Source: Muricauda sp. SCSIO 65647 (GTDB lineage: Bacteria; Bacteroidota; Bacteroidia; Flavobacteriales; Flavobacteriaceae). Taken from it: 64,000 nucleotides of DNA. The stretch lies in assembly GCF_021534965.1 (NCBI RefSeq), contig NZ_CP091037.1:2334501-2398500 (forward strand). The letters are read 5' to 3'. Positions 54,088 to 62,058 of this stretch are shown piece after piece (position 1 is the first letter of the stretch; every line of letters begins with the position of its first letter). The translations under genes were made by a program, and so were the position numbers. A model generated the notes under the pieces. It was given only the letters and a program-made list of their open reading frames with translations. It searched no databases and had not been told where the DNA came from.

Positions 54088-54846
54088 TCGATTCAACAAA
54101 TCATCCTTTTTTCTGACTGAAACATCAACATGTGAACCATCGTTCATGATTACATACCCCCCCTTGCCCTTCACATACTTTTCTAAATGTGTAAGATTGA
54201 CCATATGCGACTTGTGAACCCTAAAGAAATTACATTGTTCCAATAATGCTTCATACTCTTTCAATGGCTTTGAAACCAAAATTTTTTTGCCGTTCTGCAG
54301 GTAAAAATTGGAATATGAACGTTCTGCCTCTGCTCTTATGATAGCCTCTGCCTCAATGAAGTCAATACCGTCAGAGGAAGGAAGGGCTATCTTGGTGAAA
54401 CGTTGGTCTTCCAGCTTCAAATTGGATTTCAAGACATTGATTTTCTCAGTACTTGTCGTATTTTCCTTTTTGCCTATGACCTTGACCGCTCGAGCTATGG
54501 CATCTTGCAGTTCCCTAATGTTTATGGGCTTCATTAAGTAATCAAGCGCCGCATATTTTATGGCGTTGATGGCGTAAAGGTCATGGGCTGTGGTGAAAAT
54601 TACCTCAAAAGGTGGCTCTTCAAAATGGTCAAAAAGGGTAAAGCCATTTCCGCCAGGCATCTCAATATCCAAAAAAATGATTTGGGGATTCTTTTCACGG
54701 ATGAGATTAACGGCTTCTTTTACATTGTAGGCATCTCCCAATATTTCAATGTCAGGACAGAAATTGTCGAGCATTTTGCTTAATGTCTCATGATGTCTTT
54801 CTTCATCATCGACAAGAATGGCGCTTATTTTGGTATTGTCTTCCAT
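54079..54846 (-). CDS. LytTR-type response regulator, partner of the giant kinase
   Basis: A 255-residue regulator. The receiver (about 6-125) has LVDDEE, phospho-acceptor D60 (IIFLDIEMPGGNG) and a Lys in YLMKPINI. The LytTR domain (about 150-255) has CNFFRVHKSHMVNLTHLEK and the ending HVDVSVRKKDDLLNRLM. Its 3' end overlaps the kinase gene by 9 bp on the opposite strand. It probably binds the paired TTCC(C/G)A(A/T)CG sites found at four promoters between 43298 and 48963. That link is inferred from position and site architecture only. Confidence 0.93.
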   Translation of the reverse strand: MEDNTKISAILVDDEERHHETLSKMLDNFCPDIEILGDAYNVKEAVNLIREKNPQIIFLDIEMPGGNGFTLFDHFEEPPFEVIFTTAHDLYAINAIKYAALDYLMKPINIRELQDAIARAVKVIGKKENTTSTEKINVLKSNLKLEDQRFTKIALPSSDGIDFIEAEAIIRAEAERSYSNFYLQNGKKILVSKPLKEYEALLEQCNFFRVHKSHMVNLTHLEKYVKGKGGYVIMNDGSHVDVSVRKKDDLLNRLM

Positions 54847-54923
54847 TTGTGGTTCACTGCTAAGTAAATATACGCTTAATACTTCTTTTGAAATTCAAGG
54901 TTATTCTATATTTTAGAAGGCAT

Positions 54924-55550
54924 ATGATAAGCTTAGGTTCCACAGCGCCAGATTTTTATGCAAAAACCACTATGGGTGATTTGCAGTTCCATAAATGGCT
55001 TGGTTCAAGTTGGGGCCTGCTGTTTTCGCATCCTGAAGATTATACCCCGGTTTGCACAACCGAATTGGGCGTAGTGGCGAACCTACGTGATGAATTTGAA
55101 AAACGAGGGGTAAAAGCCATTGCCCTGAGCGTCGATAGCCTTGAATCCCATAAAGGTTGGATTGAGGATATCGAGAAATCCATGAACGCCGAAGTTAACT
55201 TTCCCATTATTGCAGATGAGCATGCTGAAGTGGCTCAACTTTATGGAATGATCCACAAAGACAGTTCTGAGAAACATACGATTAGAGCGGTATTCGTAAT
55301 AGGTCCCGAAAAAGACATTAAACTAATGTTGACCTATCCAATAGCTGTTGGGAGGAACTTTGATGAGATTCTCAGGGTAGTGGATGCCCTTCAGCTAAGT
55401 GCTAAACACCCTGTGGTGACTCCTGCTAATTGGAAGCAGGAAGAGCGTGTGATCATCGACCCTTCCGTATCTGATGAAGAAGCTCAACAAAATTTTCCAA
55501 AAGGGCATCAGAAAGTCATCTCTTATTTGAGGTATACTGAGCAACCCTAA
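54924..55550 (+). CDS. 1-Cys peroxiredoxin (Prx6 type)
   Basis: A 208-residue thiol peroxidase that removes hydrogen peroxide and organic peroxides. The active-site motif is DYTPVCTTELG (Cys44). A second resolving cysteine is absent. The FSHPEDYTP signature and the C-terminal extension (TPANWKQEERVIIDPSVSDE) mark the Prx6 subfamily. ATG 54924 is used instead of TTG 54888. It stands alone, divergent from the response regulator. Confidence 0.95.
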   Translation: MISLGSTAPDFYAKTTMGDLQFHKWLGSSWGLLFSHPEDYTPVCTTELGVVANLRDEFEKRGVKAIALSVDSLESHKGWIEDIEKSMNAEVNFPIIADEHAEVAQLYGMIHKDSSEKHTIRAVFVIGPEKDIKLMLTYPIAVGRNFDEILRVVDALQLSAKHPVVTPANWKQEERVIIDPSVSDEEAQQNFPKGHQKVISYLRYTEQP

Positions 55551-55730
55551 TTATTGTGAGCTCAGGTTTTCGAAGAAATCGTTCAGCAGCAAGCCATGTT
55601 TTCGCTGGCGAAACCATTATTTTGTTCAAATGGCTTGCTGGGATTGCCCTCCAGAGCCCTAAATTTTTGATTCAATAATTTCAATACGGAATTTTTATCG
55701 GAACTTACCTTCTGAAAAAATATTTGGGCA
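55551..55730. other. Intergenic gap upstream of the AraC regulator
   Basis: 180 bp with no clear gene or hairpin. It should hold the promoter of the 55731 gene. Confidence 0.3.
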
Positions 55731-56870
55731 ATGAACATAAAAACCTTCCCTGAACTTCTGGGCGTGTTGACAGGTTTTTTGAGCTTTTTCTTTGCTTTTT
55801 TTCTTCTGACTTTAAAAACAAAGAAACAAACCAGCAACATTTTGATTGCCATGTTTCTAATTGTTTTTGCCATTGATACTGGCGGAAATGTGCTGTTGAA
55901 TAATTATGTATACCCCGAACATCCTGGACTGGGTCTGCTTTTAAGCTGCTTGATTTTTCTGGAGCTTCCATTCTTCTACCTCTATATACGTTCCATCGTG
56001 TATAGTGATTTCAGATTGAAGCCCGTTCATATAGTACATGTGGTACCATTTCTATTGGCTTTTGTGGTTTTGCTTCCAAATTTCTATTTGGTCAGTGTTG
56101 AAGAAAAGCATATTGTCCTAAAAGGAGAAGACCCAGTATTGCTAGAACTTAAATTGGTTTATGTCATTCTACATTTACAAGTTTTGTTCTACCTCGTGGC
56201 CAGTTTTGTTCTTGTGCTGCACTATCGAAAATTATATTTGGAAAACCACTCCGATACTAGATGGTTCAACCATAGATGGTTGTTTCAACTGGTGTTGTTT
56301 CTAAGTGTAGATTTTTTGGTTTCTGCTTTGAAGAACACCTCTTTGTTTCTTAAAAGACCTATACTTTATGAGAACATTGCAGTGGCCACCAATTTATTGG
56401 CATTGGGATTGATTTGTTGGATTGTCTTCAAAGCGCTGCGTTACCCCGAGCTTTTCAAAGGGATAAATTCTAGATTACAATTGGCTAAACAAATTGTCAA
56501 AAAGAATAATGCAAATCATCGGTTGACCGAGAAGGAACGGAACCTATTGGAAGGACTTGAAAAATATATGGTACAAAACGAACCATTTATGAATCCTTCG
56601 CTATCCATATCTGATTTGGCCGAGTATTTGCAAGTTCCTTCAAAAGAACTCTCTATACTTATCAATCACAAAATTCATAAACACTTTTTTGATTTTGTAA
56701 ATGAATACCGTATTGAAAAGGCAAAATCGATTTTTCAAAGTAGTACCGATAAAAAACTGACGGTTTTGGAAGTACTCTATGAGGTTGGCTTCAACTCAAA
56801 ATCTTCATTCAATACTGCCTTTAAGAAGTATACCGGGCTGACCCCGACCCAGTTTCGACACCAACTTTAG
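55731..56870 (+). CDS. AraC-type regulator with membrane N-terminus
   Basis: A 379-residue membrane regulator with about seven N-terminal hydrophobic helices (about 7-250), followed by an AraC helix-turn-helix pair (about 275-379): LSISDLAEYLQVPSKELSIL and, at the end, VLEVLYEVGFNSKSSFNTAF then YTGLTPTQFR. Sensing in the membrane and DNA binding are on the same chain, an arrangement widespread in Flavobacteriia. It is followed at 117 bp by a CPBP protease gene, and the same pair recurs at 58338-60473. Confidence 0.9.
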   Translation: MNIKTFPELLGVLTGFLSFFFAFFLLTLKTKKQTSNILIAMFLIVFAIDTGGNVLLNNYVYPEHPGLGLLLSCLIFLELPFFYLYIRSIVYSDFRLKPVHIVHVVPFLLAFVVLLPNFYLVSVEEKHIVLKGEDPVLLELKLVYVILHLQVLFYLVASFVLVLHYRKLYLENHSDTRWFNHRWLFQLVLFLSVDFLVSALKNTSLFLKRPILYENIAVATNLLALGLICWIVFKALRYPELFKGINSRLQLAKQIVKKNNANHRLTEKERNLLEGLEKYMVQNEPFMNPSLSISDLAEYLQVPSKELSILINHKIHKHFFDFVNEYRIEKAKSIFQSSTDKKLTVLEVLYEVGFNSKSSFNTAFKKYTGLTPTQFRHQL

Positions 56871-56986
56871 GTTCTATAAAGAACTCCAATCCATTCAAAA
56901 AAAGCGTTTGACTTTTTTTAATCGGTCGATTTGGGTTCTATTATTAATCAATTTTGTCTCCAGATCTCAACCAAAAAAACAGACAA

Positions 56987-57733
56987 ATGGAGACAAGCAA
57001 GATTAAGCCGATACGATTGGGAACCTCAGTGATTATATTTTTTGGGGCAGCACTGCTTTTTCTGGTTTTGGAACGTGTGGTGTTGCCCTTTCTCAACGCT
57101 CATGAAGTATCAAAGCCTCTTATGTTTTTGGTGATGGCATCGCCACACTTCATTTTTTTCATCAGTGCGCTGATAGGATTTCGACTTGAAGGACATCCTT
57201 TTAATTGGGATTCTCTGATGAGCCGTTTTCGATATAAAAAGATTAAGGGAAAAAAGTGGTTTTGGACCCTATTGTACGTATTGGTCTTTGTTGGCCTTTA
57301 TCTTCTGGTTTACACCTTGGCGTGGCCGTTGGTCAAGATAATCCATGCATGGCTTCCAACAACTGAACTCTTGACGGAAATAATGAGTGATGGTGAAACT
57401 TTTGTGGGGCATCCCTTAAAAGGAAACTGGTGGCTACTCGGGCTTTTTATGATCATGTATTTCTTTAATGTCGTGGGGGAGGAGTTTTTATGGAGAGGCT
57501 TCCTGTTTCCAAAACAAGAAAAGACCCACGGTAAGTACACATGGGTTGTTCATGGGCTGCTCTGGACTTCTTTTCACCTATTTGCACCCTATAATGCCAT
57601 CATGGTACTTCCGGGGGCGCTGTTTATGTCTTTCATCACACAGCGAATACAGAACAACACGGTGTTCCTCATAGCCCATGCCGTATTGAACGGTATACCT
57701 GTGGTTATGCTCATTATGGGAATCATAGGGTAG
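56987..57733 (+). CDS. CPBP family intramembrane metalloprotease
   Basis: A 248-residue membrane protein with about six to seven helices. It has the CPBP (Abi) signature: VGEEFLWRGFLFP with E165/E166 and Arg, HGLLWTSFHLF and HAVLNGIPVV. The family includes CAAX-type prenyl proteases and bacteriocin-immunity proteins. ATG 56987 replaces TTG 56954. It follows the AraC regulator, which may control it. Confidence 0.92.
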   Translation: METSKIKPIRLGTSVIIFFGAALLFLVLERVVLPFLNAHEVSKPLMFLVMASPHFIFFISALIGFRLEGHPFNWDSLMSRFRYKKIKGKKWFWTLLYVLVFVGLYLLVYTLAWPLVKIIHAWLPTTELLTEIMSDGETFVGHPLKGNWWLLGLFMIMYFFNVVGEEFLWRGFLFPKQEKTHGKYTWVVHGLLWTSFHLFAPYNAIMVLPGALFMSFITQRIQNNTVFLIAHAVLNGIPVVMLIMGIIG

Positions 57734-58337
57734 TAATTTAAAATGGACTGAAATAAAGTTCTCGGTTTGGCTAGTATTGTTGAGCATAGTACCGATCCAA
57801 AAAACATCTGGTCAAAAATCCATTGGCCTTTCCCTAAGCCTTCCTATTTGGAACTAAATGATAAGTTCAATCATGATTTAATTTTTAGAGGGTCAGATTT
57901 GTCGGGTCAATATAGTCTCTTGAAAAAAGACAATCTGTAGTTATGGGCAATGCGGGATCTATCGGTGGTACTGGTTCAGTCCAAATCAAAAAGTTGAACT
58001 GCGTTTCAAAAATAGCTTCTTGTACTTAAATTGTATAACATCGGAAAAAGGGATCTCTGCTTTTTCTCAACCTATGCATTCGTGAATTTTTCTGGCGTTC
58101 ACCAAGACATAACCCTAAATATCATGAGTGATTTCAATGAAACAGAAATTGAAATGAACTTTTTTTTAGCGGTAAGAAAAGGAACCTTTCCCTTGGTTAT
58201 GTTTTCAGCTACCTGTATTGTTCCAAAAGGTCCTCATATCAACAGCCTTCGATACTTTTTCTAAATGATAAATAATCAATGATAAAGAACTATTTTTTAT
58301 AATTTCATGAACAAGACCTGACCAATAGCATTGAAAA
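57734..58337. other. 604-bp intergenic region
   Basis: No confident gene is seen. A 77-codon frame at 58031-58264 starts with TTG and shows no recognisable domain or ribosome-binding site. The composition is close to that of the surrounding genes, so a decayed gene is possible. No RNA gene or hairpin terminator was found. Confidence 0.3.
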
Positions 58338-59462
58338 ATGGATATGATTTTTACAATAGGGATATTTACATCGCTATTTTTCTTTTTCCTTTTGCTCAAC
58401 AAGAAGAACAAATCGCTTCCTGACACGGTTTTGGCGTTTTGGATGTTAATGGTCGGAATACATTTAACAAGCACTTATATCTATACCGAGGGATATTGGG
58501 AAATTTATCCTCATTTCATTGGTATTACCGCACCATTGCCGCTTTTGTACGGACCCATGTTATATATGTATGTTGTTCATTCGATTAAGGATGGGAAAAA
58601 AATCAGAAATAATGATTTTTGGCATTTCCTACCAGTGATTGTTGCCTATTTGTACATGTTCAAATTTTACTTTTTTTATTCCGCTGAAGAAAAAAGTATG
58701 ATCGACAATGGTGAAATTGATGATTTTGGCACTTTCGGAAATGTTTTGGTTGTAGCAATAATAATATCGGCAATAGCCTATACGGTAATCTCATATAGAC
58801 TGCTAAGAAGGCATCGTAAATTGATCGAAGATAATTTTTCAAATGACGAGAGAATTAGCCTTGGTTGGCTGAAGAGTTTCATTTGGGGAGTAGGAATTAT
58901 TTTTCTGACCGTGGCATTGATTTTAATTTCAAGAGACCTTTTAGGCGTTATCTTCCCTTTCAACCCTGAGTTCATTTTTTATTCAATGATTGTGTTTTCA
59001 GTATTATGCCTTGGGTATTTTGGAATTCGGCATCAAAATATCTTTACAGATAACAAGATTTTTAAAATCGAAGAAGATGAAAAATCCTCGTATAGAAATT
59101 CTGGCTTAAAAGAAGACTTTGCCTCTCTTAAGCACAAAGAACTTCTCGACTTAATGGCAGAACAGAAACCGTATTTGGAACCAAATCTGAATTTAAATAC
59201 CATGGCAGGCAAACTAGATTTGCCCCTCCATCATCTGTCGCAAATCATAAATCAGTTCGAGGAACAGAACTTTAATGATTTTGTAAACAAATATCGGGTC
59301 GAAGAGTTCATTCAGAGGGCATCCAAAGACAGGCAATTCAGTTTTTTGGCATTGGCGCTCGATTCGGGGTTCAATTCAAAATCTACTTTTAATTCGGTCT
59401 TCAAAAAACATAAGGGCGTCACACCTTCGAAGTTTATGGCAAACTATACCCCTGACCCTTAG
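58338..59462 (+). CDS. AraC-type regulator with membrane N-terminus (second)
   Basis: A 374-residue protein with a multi-helix membrane domain (about 5-235) and an AraC-type DNA-binding end (about 265-374): LNLNTMAGKLDLPLHHLSQI, then DFVNKYRVEEFIQRAS and FLALALDSGFNSKSTFNSVF. The architecture is the same as the 55731 gene. It precedes a CPBP protease gene by 153 bp, so the region contains two AraC/CPBP pairs. The ligand is unknown. Confidence 0.9.
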   Translation: MDMIFTIGIFTSLFFFFLLLNKKNKSLPDTVLAFWMLMVGIHLTSTYIYTEGYWEIYPHFIGITAPLPLLYGPMLYMYVVHSIKDGKKIRNNDFWHFLPVIVAYLYMFKFYFFYSAEEKSMIDNGEIDDFGTFGNVLVVAIIISAIAYTVISYRLLRRHRKLIEDNFSNDERISLGWLKSFIWGVGIIFLTVALILISRDLLGVIFPFNPEFIFYSMIVFSVLCLGYFGIRHQNIFTDNKIFKIEEDEKSSYRNSGLKEDFASLKHKELLDLMAEQKPYLEPNLNLNTMAGKLDLPLHHLSQIINQFEEQNFNDFVNKYRVEEFIQRASKDRQFSFLALALDSGFNSKSTFNSVFKKHKGVTPSKFMANYTPDP

Positions 59463-59615
59463 TGCCCATAATATCTAGAATTTGATGTAACAACCATGTA
59501 ATCAGGGTTTAAACGTCCAATCTTATAATCTTGCACCTATAAATAGTACGACATCATAATGTTGGTCGATTGATGACCAAAAATCCCGTCCATTTGCTTC
59601 ATAAAACTAAAGATC

Positions 59616-60473
59616 ATGATAAGCAAATTGGAAATCGGGCAATATCGGCACACCAAATTATTCTATTTCTTATCCATGTTTGTTCCATGGATAATATGGT
59701 TTACCGTTGCTTATGTAAGTCATGCCTTTCCTAATGAATATGACTTATGGACAAGCTTGGGTAGTTTAATAGGGTTGTTGTCTCCTTTATGTATTGCCCT
59801 GGCTCTTATACTACCTGTCAAATCACTACGAAATGATTTAATCGGTCGATTTTTCAACTTTCAAAAGATTGAACAGCGATACTTGATTGTTGTATTTCTC
59901 TTGATGCCATTTAGCATTTTAATGGCCCAATTGGTTTCGCTTTTCTTCGGTTATAGTGCCGATCAATTTCAATTTAGGGGAGGGTTTACCTTTTCATCCG
60001 GAATATTTCCTGTTTGGTTCATGCTGGTTTTTGCTCCAATTATTGAAGAGTTGGCGTGGCACTCTTATGGAACGGACGCATTGGTCAGAAAATTTAGCCT
60101 TCTTAAATCTTCCTTGCTTTTTGCACTGTTTTGGGGTTTGTGGCATTTGCCATTGTCCTTCATCAAAGACTATTATCACAGCAATTTGGTGGAAACGGGA
60201 CTGATCTATTCGCTGAATTTCTTTGTGAGCTTGTTCCCCTTTGTCCTCATCATGAACTGGCTTTATTACAAGTGCAATAGAAACATTCCGGTTACCATAA
60301 TATTTCATATATCGGCAGGATTTTTCAACGAAATCTTTGCGACCGAACCCATGAGCAAGGTCATTCAGACAGGCCTTCTCATCACATTCTCCATTTTCTT
60401 GATAACGAACAACAAAGAATACTTCCTAAGAACTGGGAAGAGGTGGAAATACATCAAAGATAATAATCAATAA
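59616..60473 (+). CDS. CPBP family intramembrane metalloprotease (second)
   Basis: A 285-residue membrane protein. It has APIIEELAWHSYGTDAL with E144/E145, then LFALFWGLWHLPLSF and TIIFHISAGFFNEI, which are the three CPBP motifs. Trp replaces the usual aromatic/Arg pattern around the first motif (EELAWHSY), which is common in the subgroup found in Bacteroidota. Probably one transcript with the DUF2807 gene 11 bp downstream. Confidence 0.9.
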   Translation: MISKLEIGQYRHTKLFYFLSMFVPWIIWFTVAYVSHAFPNEYDLWTSLGSLIGLLSPLCIALALILPVKSLRNDLIGRFFNFQKIEQRYLIVVFLLMPFSILMAQLVSLFFGYSADQFQFRGGFTFSSGIFPVWFMLVFAPIIEELAWHSYGTDALVRKFSLLKSSLLFALFWGLWHLPLSFIKDYYHSNLVETGLIYSLNFFVSLFPFVLIMNWLYYKCNRNIPVTIIFHISAGFFNEIFATEPMSKVIQTGLLITFSIFLITNNKEYFLRTGKRWKYIKDNNQ

Positions 60474-60484
60474 ATACAGAAATC

Positions 60485-61291
60485 ATGAAAACTAAAAAAA
60501 CAGAAACATTGACGACGAACTACGTATTCGTTAAGGAAAATCAGGTTTTTTTACTGGACAACGAAAGTCTTGACAAAAAGACCCATGAGCCCATAAGCCT
60601 TACTTGGATTCCATTTAAGAACTATAACAAAATCAACATTTGGTTCTCTTTGGTTCTTTTATTCGGTCTTACCCTTTTCACATCATGTGAAAAGGACAAT
60701 GACGATATTCTTAGGGGGTCACAAAACCTAATTTCAGAAATGAGACAGGTCGGTGAATTTACGAAGTTAAAGAGCACTGGGGTCTTTGATGTGACCATTA
60801 CCCAAGGAATCGGACAATCAGTTGAGATAACCGCCGATGATAACATTATTGGACGTGTACGAACTAAAGTGGTCAATGGTGAACTAAGGCTAGAATTATC
60901 TGATGATTCCTATAGAAACATTACACTAAGGGCAAATATTACGGTCGAGCAACTTAATGGTTTAAAGAATTCCGGTACTGGAAATATTGTAGCCCAAAAT
61001 GTTGAGTCAAATAACTTTTCTATCTCCAACTCAGGTGATGCTGAGATTGTCATTTCCGGTGTAGCCAATGGCCTTGATTGTTTTAATGAAGGAGTCGGAG
61101 ATATTAAGGGTTTCAACTTTTTGGTCAATGATGCAGACCTTGAAATACGGGGGTCTGGATCCATCGAAATAAGTTGTGCTAGCACATTGGATGTAGAAAT
61201 TACTGGAAGCGGTGATATTTTCTATAAGGGAAACCCTTCAGTTGATGCTGATATTGAAGGTTCCGGCAAAGTCATAAAAGTAGAGGATTAG
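60485..61291 (+). CDS. DUF2807 (head GIN domain) protein with an N-terminal extension
   Basis: A 268-residue protein. About residues 80-268 are the DUF2807/GIN domain with repeated short beta turns: GEFTKLKSTGVFDVTITQGI, then LNGLKNSGTGNIVAQN and LEIRGSGSIEI. Such proteins are usually lipoproteins in the periplasm, of unknown function. A normal signal would begin at NKINIWFSLVLLFGLTLFTSC, but here about 46 residues precede it (including NQVFLLDNESLDKKTHEP) and no ATG is found near the hydrophobic core. It may be a fusion or a start problem. It follows the CPBP gene by 11 bp. Confidence 0.75.
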   Translation: MKTKKTETLTTNYVFVKENQVFLLDNESLDKKTHEPISLTWIPFKNYNKINIWFSLVLLFGLTLFTSCEKDNDDILRGSQNLISEMRQVGEFTKLKSTGVFDVTITQGIGQSVEITADDNIIGRVRTKVVNGELRLELSDDSYRNITLRANITVEQLNGLKNSGTGNIVAQNVESNNFSISNSGDAEIVISGVANGLDCFNEGVGDIKGFNFLVNDADLEIRGSGSIEISCASTLDVEITGSGDIFYKGNPSVDADIEGSGKVIKVED

Positions 61292-61311
61292 TAACAACCC
61301 AGACCATAGTT

Positions 61312-61869
61312 ATGAACGACTTGTTCAAATATTGCAAACCAGCCTTGATTCACGGCGAGGAAACCAATTCTCTTAATGGTTATGACTTAAGCAAGAAGAG
61401 AGGTAAGATGGTAAAATACCCAAAAATTGTTCATAGCTATGGGTTTGGTATAGAAGTGTTGGTTTCATGCTTGAAAACCAAGTTATGGATAACGGGATTG
61501 TTTTTGTCTATGGTCGCAGTTTCCCTGGGCCAAAACTTTAATCGGTCAAGACACGATTCAAATCTTAATAATTACGGTATTCATCAATTGTTAAGGCACA
61601 CTGATCTTGATGTAAATCTTGGTCTTAGTTCGCAAACAAATAGAAAAAAAGATCGGTTTTCCTGGCTTACTGATTATTTCAAACCTGACTTGGGTTTCTA
61701 CTATCAATGGAATGGCTCAAAAGTTAGCCATACAATTTCCATAGATATCCAGAATGTCGCTGACAGTTTTAGCCTTGATGGATTTGTATTTCACGAGAAA
61801 TCAGGAGAGTTGGAAAAATCGAATCCACTCCGTTTAACATCATTCATTAATTACAGATTGAAGTTCTGA
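61312..61869 (+). pseudogene. Orphan C-terminal fragment of a TonB-dependent receptor
   Basis: A 185-codon open frame. Its last 60 or so codons (KPDLGFYYQWNGSKVSHTIS, then DIQNVADSFSLDGF, then RLTSFINYRLKF) look like the end of an outer-membrane receptor barrel. Most of the receptor is missing. The first part contains a hydrophobic segment (LWITGLFLSMVAVSLGQ) that may act as a signal, after a leader of unknown origin. It stands next to a receptor gene of the same class. It is probably a rearrangement remnant, though an expressed small barrel cannot be excluded. Confidence 0.5.
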
Positions 61870-62058
61870 TTTTGATAGATGACCGTTTGCTTCCAAAAGG
61901 GGGCAAACCTAAAAGGCACTGGGGCGATTATCCCTCTGGTTTTGTTCAATGTGATTTGATGAGGTTAAAACGAATCCGTTTTAACCCTTTGATAACCGTC
62001 CCGTGTCTTGCTAAAACCATTAATCATTCAATTTTCATTGAATTCTAAAAACAAAAAA
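61870..62058. other. Intergenic gap before the TonB receptor
   Basis: About 190 bp with no gene. It should contain the promoter of the receptor at 62059. No hairpin terminator is clear. Confidence 0.3.

Noticed and set aside
58031-58264. A 77-codon frame as a gene
   Set aside because: It starts with TTG, has no recognisable domain and no clear ribosome-binding site or partner; left as intergenic.
56918-59852. A 16-bp word (TTTAATCGGTCGATTT) present near 56917 and 59836
   Set aside because: One exact 16-bp match is close to what chance gives in 64 kb, and the second copy lies inside a coding gene.
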